Translations under genes and position numbers: made by a program
Shown: positions 24,731 to 32,002 of the stretch, in pieces
Position numbering within the stretch: position 1 is the first letter of the stretch
How the letters are laid out: each line of letters starts with the position of its first letter
The notes under the pieces: model-generated
What the model saw: only the letters and a program-made list of their open reading frames with translations
Databases searched by the model: none
Told to the model about the DNA's origin: nothing
Source of the DNA: Litorimonas sp051251645
GTDB taxonomy: Bacteria; Pseudomonadota; Alphaproteobacteria; Caulobacterales; Maricaulaceae
Direction of reading: 5' to 3'
Length of the DNA: 64,000 bases
Assembly (NCBI GenBank): GCA_051251645.1
Contig: JBPOEY010000001.1
Coordinates: 1,364,001 to 1,428,000, forward strand

Positions 24731-25303
24731 ATGCAACTCTGGGTCGGCCTCGGCAATCCGGGCGCGAAACACGCGCTCGACCGCCACAATATTGGATTTA
24801 TGGTCGTCGACGCGATTGCGGACGACCATAAATTTGGCCCTGAACAGGCTAAGTTTTCGGGTCTCATCCGAACTGGAATGATTGGGACTGAAAAAGTCCT
24901 GATTTTAAAACCGGCCACGTTTATGAATAAGTCCGGCTTATCGGTTCAAAAGGCGATGGCCTTCTACAAAATCCCCTTATCTGCCGTCACCGTCTTTCAT
25001 GATGAGCTCGACATTGCGCCGGGCAAAGTGCGCGTCAAAATGGGCGGCGGTTTGGCGGGTCATAATGGCCTCAAATCCATCAATCAAATGTGCGGTGGCC
25101 CCGATTTTCAACGTATCCGATTGGGCATTGGCCATCCGGGACATAAAGACCGCGTGTCCGGCTACGTCCTCTCTGGCTTTGCCAAAGACGAAATCGATCT
25201 CCGCGATGATATGTGCAACGGCATCAGTCGTTACGCAGACAAACTCGCGACTGGCGCGACGGATCTATTTCAGAACCGCGTCGCAGAATATATAGCAAGG
25301 TAG
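24731..25303 (+). CDS. pth: Peptidyl-tRNA hydrolase
   Basis: Protein of 190 residues that frees tRNA from peptidyl-tRNAs dropped by ribosomes. Motifs are LWVGLGNPGAKHALDRHNIGF with the catalytic His and the conserved Asn, KPATFMNKSG, VFHDELDIAPGKVRVK and the GGGLAGHNGLKS loop, then FQRIRLGIGHPG. ATG 24731 has AGGAGG (24717-24722) eight bases upstream. An in-frame GTG at 24677, overlapping the rplY stop, would add 18 basic residues not typical of the family and is rejected. ychF follows 6 bp after. Confidence 0.95.
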   Translation: MQLWVGLGNPGAKHALDRHNIGFMVVDAIADDHKFGPEQAKFSGLIRTGMIGTEKVLILKPATFMNKSGLSVQKAMAFYKIPLSAVTVFHDELDIAPGKVRVKMGGGLAGHNGLKSINQMCGGPDFQRIRLGIGHPGHKDRVSGYVLSGFAKDEIDLRDDMCNGISRYADKLATGATDLFQNRVAEYIAR

Positions 25304-25309
25304 ACCATT

Positions 25310-26407
25310 ATGGGTTTCAAATGCGGTATCGTTGGCTTGCCCAACGTCGGAAAATCGACGCTTTTCAATGCGTTGACAAAAACAGCCAATGCACAGGCGG
25401 CGAACTACCCGTTCTGCACGATTGAGCCAAATGTCGGCGATGTTGCCGTGCCAGAGCCGCGCCTTGATATCATCGCGGACATTGGCGGCTCAGCAACCAA
25501 AATACCCGCCCGTATGAATTTTGTCGATATTGCGGGCCTCGTCAAAGGGGCGTCTAAAGGCGAAGGTATGGGCAACCAATTCCTCGCCAATATCCGCGAG
25601 ACCGACGCCGTTGTCTATGTCCTGCGCTGTTTCGAAGACGATGACATCACTCATGTTGATGGTCGCATTGATCCGATGTCAGATTTCGAAACCATTGAGA
25701 CGGAACTGATGCTGGCTGATCTGGAAAGCCTTGAGAAGCGCAAGCCGGGTTTGGACAAGAAGCTCAAACAAAACGATAAAGAGGCGATCCAAACGATGCG
25801 CCTGATCGACGTCGCGATCGGAGTGCTTGAAGACGGCAAACCGGCCCGCACGGTCGACATTGACGAAGATGATAAAAAAGCGTGGGGCATGCTCCAGTTG
25901 CTGACGTCCAAGCCTGTGCTCTATGTCGCCAATGTCGACGAAGAAAGCGCGGCAACGGGCAATGCGTATAGCGAAAAAGTCATGGCGCACGCCAAGTCCG
26001 AAGGCGCCCAAGCCGTTGCAATTTCTGCGCAAATCGAATCGGAAATGGCGGTCCTCGAAGACGAAGAGCAGGCCGAATATTTAGACGCCATCGGTCTAGA
26101 AGAACCCGGCCTTAACCGCCTGATCCGCGCCGGCTATGCGCTGCTGGGCCTCCAGACTTACTTCACCGTCGGCCCCAAAGAAGCGCGCGCCTGGACATTT
26201 ATTGATGGTTGGACCGCGCCGATGTGTGCGGGCGTCATCCATGGTGATTTCGAAAAAGGGTTCATTAAAGCCGAAACCACCGCCTATGATGACTATATCG
26301 CCCACGGCGGGGAACAAGGCGCGAAAGACGCCGGCAAGGTTCGCCAAGAAGGTAAAACTTATATCGTCAAAGACGGCGACATCATGCTGTTTAAATTTAA
26401 CGTCTGA
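25310..26407 (+). CDS. ychF: Redox-responsive ATPase/GTPase YchF
   Basis: Protein of 365 residues of the Obg-related family, binding the ribosome and hydrolysing ATP rather than GTP. G1 is GLPNVGKST (8-16), switch regions include ANYPFCTIEPN and FVDIAGLVKGASKGEGMGNQFL, an alpha-helical coiled-coil insertion spans about 130-200, and the C-terminal TGS domain about 280-364 (ACTF-like RAWTFIDG, ending FKFNV). The stop TGA at 26405-26407 directly abuts the stop of the converging apt gene with no base between them. Confidence 0.95.
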   Translation: MGFKCGIVGLPNVGKSTLFNALTKTANAQAANYPFCTIEPNVGDVAVPEPRLDIIADIGGSATKIPARMNFVDIAGLVKGASKGEGMGNQFLANIRETDAVVYVLRCFEDDDITHVDGRIDPMSDFETIETELMLADLESLEKRKPGLDKKLKQNDKEAIQTMRLIDVAIGVLEDGKPARTVDIDEDDKKAWGMLQLLTSKPVLYVANVDEESAATGNAYSEKVMAHAKSEGAQAVAISAQIESEMAVLEDEEQAEYLDAIGLEEPGLNRLIRAGYALLGLQTYFTVGPKEARAWTFIDGWTAPMCAGVIHGDFEKGFIKAETTAYDDYIAHGGEQGAKDAGKVRQEGKTYIVKDGDIMLFKFNV

Positions 26408-26938
26408 TCAATCGCCGTTAAACGCGACCAAAGACGTCACGGGGACATCCAGCGCTCGAATAACATCCGCGCCGCCTAAGTCCGGCAAATCGACCAAAAA
26501 CGCGGCCCCGATCACGTCGCAACCCGTCCGTCGCAGCAGGGCGAGCGCGGCTGCGGCAGTGCCGCCTGTCGCGATCAAATCATCCACGAGCAAAACTTTG
26601 TCGCCTTCGCCCGCTGCATCCGCGTGAATTTGCAGCGTATCGCGTCCATATTCGAGCGCATAATCCTGTTCTAAAGTCTCGAACGGCAGCTTTCCGGCTT
26701 TGCGGACTGGAATAAAACCAACCCCCAATTCAATCGCAACGGCGGTGCCGAAAATGAAACCACGCGCATCGATTCCGGCCACGGCTGTGAGACCCGAATC
26801 CCGATAAGGCGCGGCGAGACGTTTGACCGATTCCGCGAGCGCGTCCGGATCGGACAGAAGCGTCGTAATGTCCCGATATTGAACGCCCGGCTTAGGAAAG
26901 TTCGGGACGGTCCGAATAACGCTTTTCAAATCACGCAT
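26408..26938 (-). CDS. apt: Adenine phosphoribosyltransferase
   Basis: Protein of 176 residues that salvages adenine to AMP with PRPP. FPKPGVQYRDITTLL at the N-terminus, GIDARGFIFG and the PRPP loop VLLVDDLIATGGTAAAAL are all canonical. ATG 26938 is chosen because it gives the normal N-terminus RDLKSVIRTVPNFP; it overlaps the end of the GST gene by 8 bp. It is last gene of the minus-strand DUF1285-Nudix-cca-GST-apt run and meets ychF stop to stop. Confidence 0.95.
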   Translation of the reverse strand: MRDLKSVIRTVPNFPKPGVQYRDITTLLSDPDALAESVKRLAAPYRDSGLTAVAGIDARGFIFGTAVAIELGVGFIPVRKAGKLPFETLEQDYALEYGRDTLQIHADAAGEGDKVLLVDDLIATGGTAAAALALLRRTGCDVIGAAFLVDLPDLGGADVIRALDVPVTSLVAFNGD

Positions 26939-27575
26939 TGACCGCATCCGTGTCTGGCAGAGTGTGCGTTTCCGCAAAGGCGAGCGCTTCCCATTCTTGG
27001 AAATGCTCATCGCTCATCAGTTCAGAAATATAAGTGTCAGAGCGGCGGCTGCGCGGCAAGCCATAGCTTTCAAACCGCGTCGCGACAGGCGCGTAGAACG
27101 CATCTGCAATCGACCATTCATTAAACAGATAAGGCCCGTCATGTTTAGACAGAAGATCATCCCACATCTCGACGATTATGGCCGCATCTTTCAAACAAGA
27201 CTTCGGCATCGGCCCGTCTGTGCGGCGTTTGAGGTTCATCGGCGCTTCACGACGTAGCGCATCGTACCCTTCATGCATCAAATGCGTGACGCGGCGCGCT
27301 TCCGCCCGGTCTGCCTCACCCTTGGGCCAGAGGTTCGGAACCATTTTCGCGCAGAATTCCACGATGGCGAGGCTATCGGGGATACGCTCACCCTTCACGT
27401 CCAACACGGGGACGGTTCCCATCGGGCTGATCTCCAGCAATCGCTCTTTATACCCTGGCACATCCAGATCGACCATCTCGGTCACAAACGGGACTTCCAT
27501 TTTGCGCAGGATGAGCCACGGTCGGAGCGACCAGCTGGAATAATTATAGTTCCCGATGAAGAGTTTCAGCGCCAT
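26931..27575 (-). CDS. Glutathione S-transferase family protein
   Basis: Protein of 214 residues. N-terminal thioredoxin-like domain (KLFIGNYNYSSWSLRPWLIL, then EISPMGTVPVLDVKGERIPDSLAI with the cis-Pro and Ser contact for glutathione) and helical C-terminal domain (about 90-214). The N-terminus IGNYNYSSWSLRPW is characteristic of one proteobacterial GST subgroup. It is independent of the GST at 6157: sequences differ clearly. ATG 27575 comes one base after the TGA of the CCA transferase gene. Substrate unknown. Confidence 0.9.
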   Translation of the reverse strand: MALKLFIGNYNYSSWSLRPWLILRKMEVPFVTEMVDLDVPGYKERLLEISPMGTVPVLDVKGERIPDSLAIVEFCAKMVPNLWPKGEADRAEARRVTHLMHEGYDALRREAPMNLKRRTDGPMPKSCLKDAAIIVEMWDDLLSKHDGPYLFNEWSIADAFYAPVATRFESYGLPRSRRSDTYISELMSDEHFQEWEALAFAETHTLPDTDAVNA

Positions 27576-27576
27576 A

Positions 27577-28806
27577 TCAGTACCCTAGCAGTTTGAGGGC
27601 CGCGAGCAGTTGCGGCTTTTCTGTTGAAAATCCAGAGCGAACCCAAAGCGCTTCAAGCGCGCTCAGGGCTTTTCCCAGTGACGGTCCTTTGGGCACACCG
27701 GCTGCGAGGAGGTCCGAGCCGCGCAATGGAAAAGTCGGCGGCGTCCAGCCCATCGCTAGATCTGCTAGCACCATCCAATGCGCCGATTCGATCGCGACTT
27801 CAGCGCCCGCAGCCCGCAATCGAGCGCGATCCAAAATGACTTGTTTCCCTGACCGATAAATCGCCTGCAACCGGGCGCGCTCGGGCATATCATGCGCCAG
27901 GGTTTCCGCATCAGAGGCCCAGTCTTTGATCCTGGCGGCTTCTTTGTTTGAGAGTTTTAATCGCTTGGACAGCAGCGCCGTAGACAGCGCGTCGCGACCC
28001 ATCATCGCTATCAAACGGAGCAATGGATCGGGTTTAATCCCTTCGCGCGCTTCCAGTGCAACGAGGGCCACTAAGCCGTCCACATTGCTAGCTTCAGGCA
28101 ATAACGTGTCGAGTATTTCTTGTTGCAACATGATCCGCACGGCCCGAACGGGATCCCGCGCCGACAGGAGTTTTTTCGTCTCAGACCAGACGCGCTCCGC
28201 CGACAGTGATTTCAACCCGCGTCGGTTTTCCCGGCAGGCGGTCAACGCCTCTTTGGTGATTTTCGCGTCTTCGCCATACCAAGCGACAAAACGGAACAGC
28301 CTCAGAATACGAAGGTAGTCTTCGCGCACACGCGAGTCCGCATCCCCAACAAAGCGGAAGCGGCGCGCCTCTATATCGGTCAGCCCCTCGCCTGTGGGAT
28401 CGTAAATTTCCCCGTCCACATCGGCGTAAAGCGCATTGACGGTAAAGTCGCGACGCCTCGCATCCTCCGCCCAATCTTGGGTAAAGGCGATTACGGCGCG
28501 GCGACCATCTGTTTCAACGTCGCGGCGCAACGTCGTGATTTCATAGGGTTTTCCGGACACGACAGCTGTCAATGTGCCGTGCGTAATCCCGGTCGGAACT
28601 GTCTTTATCTTGGCTGCTTTCAGCGCGGTCTGCACCTCTTGGGGCGATAATTGTGTCGCCATATCAATATCGGCGACAGGAAGCCCCCACAGTGCATTAC
28701 GAATACAGCCGCCCACAAAGCGGGTCGAACCGTCGGGCAACGCCGCCAATATGGCCGTTGCGCCTTTATCGTTCAGGAATGGGGACGTGTGACTCGGCTC
28801 TGACAT
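27577..28806 (-). CDS. CCA tRNA nucleotidyltransferase/poly(A) polymerase family
   Basis: About 409 residues with the class II nucleotidyltransferase head: FVGGCIRNALWG (Gly-Gly-x-x-Arg), the Asp-x-Asp pair of VADIDMAT, and TTLRRDVETDGRRAVIAFT with WAEDARRRDFTVNALY for nucleotide choice, then VREDYLRILRLFRF and a helical body. It repairs or adds the 3' CCA of tRNAs. The start is uncertain: ATG 28806 is used, ATG 28818 is possible, and neither has a clear ribosome site. It follows the Nudix gene closely, a conserved alphaproteobacterial pairing. Confidence 0.9.
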   Translation of the reverse strand: MSEPSHTSPFLNDKGATAILAALPDGSTRFVGGCIRNALWGLPVADIDMATQLSPQEVQTALKAAKIKTVPTGITHGTLTAVVSGKPYEITTLRRDVETDGRRAVIAFTQDWAEDARRRDFTVNALYADVDGEIYDPTGEGLTDIEARRFRFVGDADSRVREDYLRILRLFRFVAWYGEDAKITKEALTACRENRRGLKSLSAERVWSETKKLLSARDPVRAVRIMLQQEILDTLLPEASNVDGLVALVALEAREGIKPDPLLRLIAMMGRDALSTALLSKRLKLSNKEAARIKDWASDAETLAHDMPERARLQAIYRSGKQVILDRARLRAAGAEVAIESAHWMVLADLAMGWTPPTFPLRGSDLLAAGVPKGPSLGKALSALEALWVRSGFSTEKPQLLAALKLLGY

Positions 28807-28853
28807 TAGAGGGTTCATAGCCGAGCAACCGAGCGCGACAAGATACAATGCGG

Positions 28854-29459
28854 CTAATCAGCGTCAGGTGAATCAAAGCCGCGGTTCCACACCCGCCGCG
28901 TCATCCCCGCCGTCATGCCCCAAATATTACGCTCCACCGCGTCCTCCCCTGTGTAGGGCATATAATAGACCGTGAAGGTTTCCCCGTCGAACGTGACGGG
29001 TTTGGCAATATGATTGTCGGAATTCATCAGAAAATCGAGTGGCACTTCGAACGCTTCCGCGACTTCGTGTTCGTCAATAATCAACACCGCATCTGGATCG
29101 ATAATGGCGGCAAAGGGCGTGATCCGAAAATGTCCGGTTGCATCAAACGACGGCAGGCGACCGATAATCTCTATTGCGTCGCGCACCAGACCGATTTCTT
29201 CTTCAGTTTCGCGCAAGGCGGCGGTGAGGACGGTTTCCCCTTTTTCCGCCTTTCCGCCTGGAAAACTAATCTGCCCCGCATGATTAGGCATGGTTTCGGG
29301 ACGTTGCGTATAAATCAAATGCCAGCCTGACGGGCGCTTGACGAAGGGCAGCAGCACCGCGGCCACACGTTGTGTGTCACGCGTGATCCGGTCCGTCCCA
29401 TCTGTGATTCCAACAGGCAGAAACGCACCGCGCAGCTTCTCTTCAATGCGGTCGCTCAC
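28854..29459 (-). CDS. Nudix hydrolase, CoA pyrophosphatase type
   Basis: Protein of 201 residues. The Nudix box is complete (GGKAEKGETVLTAALRETEEEIGL: Gly, then Glu at +6, REx2EE and Gly). The stretch just before it, ending in HAGQISFPGG, and the LIYTQRPETMPNHAG strand match the CoA-cleaving NudL/UPF0035 branch. It would split CoA or its derivatives into phosphopantetheine and 3',5'-ADP; that substrate is by family. ATG 29459 overlaps the DUF1285 stop (ATGA). Confidence 0.88.
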   Translation of the reverse strand: MSDRIEEKLRGAFLPVGITDGTDRITRDTQRVAAVLLPFVKRPSGWHLIYTQRPETMPNHAGQISFPGGKAEKGETVLTAALRETEEEIGLVRDAIEIIGRLPSFDATGHFRITPFAAIIDPDAVLIIDEHEVAEAFEVPLDFLMNSDNHIAKPVTFDGETFTVYYMPYTGEDAVERNIWGMTAGMTRRVWNRGFDSPDAD

Positions 29460-30049
29460 GCGGTGTGTGCCCCTTTCGGACCCAAGGGGAAGAACAAACC
29501 ACTGGCCCAGACGCCAAGCGTGCCGTCTTTCTCTACTGCCAAATCAACCAACTCATAAAAAACCGACCGCGTGATGGCCGCTTCGAGGCGCCCGCGCACG
29601 CCGACATAGGGGTCTGGCTCCATCGTCTTTGGATTCGTCTCAACACGGATCAGATGCTCTGGACCCGCTTCAACAGTTTCATCCAAGTTTGTTTTAAAAA
29701 AGAGCCGCTGTTCCTCACCCTCACCCATCGTGTCCACACGAACCGCGAGGAAATGCGCGCGTTCAACTTGAACACCCAGCTTCTCGACCGGTGTGACCAA
29801 ATAAGTCCGTCCATCCACGTCCTTGCGCAGGACAGAGGCGAATAAATCGACCATGCCCCGACGTGTGATCATCGAGCCTTCATGCCACCAGCTACCATCG
29901 GCGCGAATAACCAAGTCCATTTCGCCGCAATAATCTGGGTTCCAACGCTCGACCGGACGTTCACCGTCCGACGTATCGGCCAGCGCATCCATCAAATCTT
30001 GGAGAGAAAAGGGCGCGTTACCGCCATTTAACGTGTTTTCGATGGTCAT
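29456..30049 (-). CDS. DUF1285 domain protein
   Basis: Protein of 197 residues matching DUF1285: GEMDLVIRADGSWWHEGSMI, MVDLFASVLRKD, TYLVTPVEKLGVQVERAHFLAV and a long C-terminal beta-rich part. The function of the family is unknown, but in alphaproteobacteria it regularly precedes the Nudix and CCA genes, as here. It is first gene of this run and faces moxR with 67 bp between the two starts. Confidence 0.85.
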   Translation of the reverse strand: MTIENTLNGGNAPFSLQDLMDALADTSDGERPVERWNPDYCGEMDLVIRADGSWWHEGSMITRRGMVDLFASVLRKDVDGRTYLVTPVEKLGVQVERAHFLAVRVDTMGEGEEQRLFFKTNLDETVEAGPEHLIRVETNPKTMEPDPYVGVRGRLEAAITRSVFYELVDLAVEKDGTLGVWASGLFFPLGPKGAHTA

Positions 30050-30116
30050 GGGCCTTTCCCGTCGGCGAGTGCATTGTTACGCGGTCTAACAGATAGGTTA
30101 CGCACGGACACGCACA

Positions 30117-31121
30117 ATGGGCCAAATCCTCAACACCACAGTCGATTCTGCAACAGAAAAGGCGGCACAAGAGGCCGTGCAGACGCTTAATACCGTGCGA
30201 ACGAATATTGGCGACGTGATTTACGGGCAAGATCGAGTCGTTAATCTCGCTCTCGCGGCGATTCTATCAGGCGGGCATGCGCTCCTCGTCGGCGTCCCAG
30301 GATTGGCAAAAACATTGCTTGTCGAGACACTCAGCACGGTGCTGGGACTCAAAGACTCGCGTATTCAATTTACCCCAGACCTCATGCCCGCCGATATCCT
30401 CGGCTCTGAAGTGCTGGAACAAGAGGAAGACGGAAAGCGTAATTTCCGCTTCATCAAAGGCCCGATCTTCACACAATTGCTCATGGCGGATGAAATCAAC
30501 CGCGCCAGCCCGCGCACCCAATCTGCGCTTTTGCAAGCGATGCAAGAACGCTCTGTGACAATCGCGGGCAAGCCGCACGCGCTGCCCAAGCCCTTCCATG
30601 TGCTCGCGACCCAAAACCCGATTGAACAAGAAGGCACCTACCCGCTGCCCGAAGCGCAACTCGACCGCTTCCTGTTTCAAATTGATGTGGGTTTTCCAGA
30701 ACTCGCAACCGAACGCGATATCCTCATCGCGACAACGGGGTCGACACTGCCTGCTGCAAAGAAAGCGATGACGGCAAAAGCCCTCATGGACATGCAAGCA
30801 TTGGTGCGACAGCTTCCCGTCGGCGAAACTGTGCTCGACGCAATCCTGACACTGGTGCGGAGTGCGCGCCCTGATCAGACTGAGGACGATGTCATCCGCA
30901 AGACTGTCGCTTGGGGCCCTGGTCCGCGCGCCGGACAAGCGTTGATGCTCGCTACCCGGGCGAAAGCGCTGATTGATGGCCGTATGGCCCCGTCCGTGGA
31001 TGACGTGATTGATTTGGCCGGACCTGTTTTGCAGCACCGGATGGCGCTGAGCTTTGCGGCGCGTGCAGATGGCGCCACGATTGACAATACTGTCGCGCGC
31101 CTTGTGGATCGTATCCGCTAG
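30117..31121 (+). CDS. MoxR-family AAA+ ATPase
   Basis: Protein of 334 residues. Walker A GVPGLAKTLLV (about 60-70), Walker B with LLMADEINRASPRTQSALLQAM (about 120-141), sensor 1 LATQNPIEQEGTYPLPEAQLDRF split around the turn, and a C-terminal lid. MoxR ATPases act as chaperones that load metal ions or assemble complexes together with vWA-domain partners. The next three genes are exactly such partners and are tightly coupled (2-bp gap, then TGATG overlaps), so this is one operon. The specific client is unknown. Confidence 0.93.
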   Translation: MGQILNTTVDSATEKAAQEAVQTLNTVRTNIGDVIYGQDRVVNLALAAILSGGHALLVGVPGLAKTLLVETLSTVLGLKDSRIQFTPDLMPADILGSEVLEQEEDGKRNFRFIKGPIFTQLLMADEINRASPRTQSALLQAMQERSVTIAGKPHALPKPFHVLATQNPIEQEGTYPLPEAQLDRFLFQIDVGFPELATERDILIATTGSTLPAAKKAMTAKALMDMQALVRQLPVGETVLDAILTLVRSARPDQTEDDVIRKTVAWGPGPRAGQALMLATRAKALIDGRMAPSVDDVIDLAGPVLQHRMALSFAARADGATIDNTVARLVDRIR

Positions 31122-31123
31122 TA

Positions 31124-32002
31124 ATGCCGGTCCAGACTGCCGCCCACACACTGAGACATGACGCCGACCGGTTAGCCTCCGGCTATCCGGCTCTGCTGGC
31201 CGAAGCAGACCGGGTCGCTGCTTTGGTAGCGGCGGGAGTGCATGGCCGTCGCCGGGCCGGACAGGGCGAAAGTTTCTGGCAATACCGCCCTTATGATGTG
31301 TCTGATCCAGCCAATCGTATTGATTGGCGTCGGTCGGGTCGTGGGGATGCGGTATTTGTGCGCGATAATGAATGGGAAGCGGCCAATTCCGTCTATCTGT
31401 GGCGAGACGGCGGTCCGGGCATGGACTGGCGATCCAAGAAAGCGCTGCCCACGAAACGCGACCGCGCCAGTGTCCTGTCTCTCGCTCTTGCCTCACTCTT
31501 GATGCGCGGCGGGGAACGCTGCGCCGTTATGGGCGAGAGCGAACGGCCACGATCTGGCCGTGTTGGCTATGAACGTTTGGCGGAACGTTTGGTCCGCTCG
31601 GACGGCGATATGGCGAAGCTGACGGGCAAAATTCCGGCCCATGCAAAACTTCTACTCTCCAGCGACTTTCTAACAGAACCGACGGTTTGGCCCGCCAGAT
31701 TCGCCGCCTTGGCAGCGCGTCCTGCATCCGGGGTTATTTTGCACATTATTGACCCGGCAGAAGAGAGCTTTCCTTTCAAGGGACGCGTTGAATTTCAAAC
31801 CCCCGGCGGCTGGCTCAAACCTTATTTGATGGGCCGAGCCGAACGGGCGAAAGACGATTATCGGCTCCGCTTTGCCGCGCATTGCGAATGGATCGAAACC
31901 AGTGCCCGGCACCTCGGTTTTACCGTCATTCGTCATCGCACCGACCAAGCCCCCGGCCCGGCCCTTACAGCGCTTTACCAAGCCTTTGAAGGGTCGCTCT
32001 GA
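31124..32002 (+). CDS. DUF58 domain protein
   Basis: Protein of 292 residues of the DUF58 family that always accompanies MoxR ATPases. The signature is present as GVHGRRRAGQGESFWQYRPYDVSDPANRIDWRRSGR in pieces (about 40-75; the R-x-Y-x-x-x-D-x-x-x-x-I-D-W-x-x-x-A/S-R type), followed by a vWA-like core. No membrane helix is apparent, unlike many DUF58 proteins. Its TGA overlaps the ATG of the BatA-like gene (TGATG). Confidence 0.9.
   Translation: MPVQTAAHTLRHDADRLASGYPALLAEADRVAALVAAGVHGRRRAGQGESFWQYRPYDVSDPANRIDWRRSGRGDAVFVRDNEWEAANSVYLWRDGGPGMDWRSKKALPTKRDRASVLSLALASLLMRGGERCAVMGESERPRSGRVGYERLAERLVRSDGDMAKLTGKIPAHAKLLLSSDFLTEPTVWPARFAALAARPASGVILHIIDPAEESFPFKGRVEFQTPGGWLKPYLMGRAERAKDDYRLRFAAHCEWIETSARHLGFTVIRHRTDQAPGPALTALYQAFEGSL

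Noticed and set aside
30267..31496. Long minus-strand frame of 409 codons opposite moxR and DUF58
   Set aside because: It is antisense to two firmly identified genes, with Arg/His-rich low-quality sequence and no domain.
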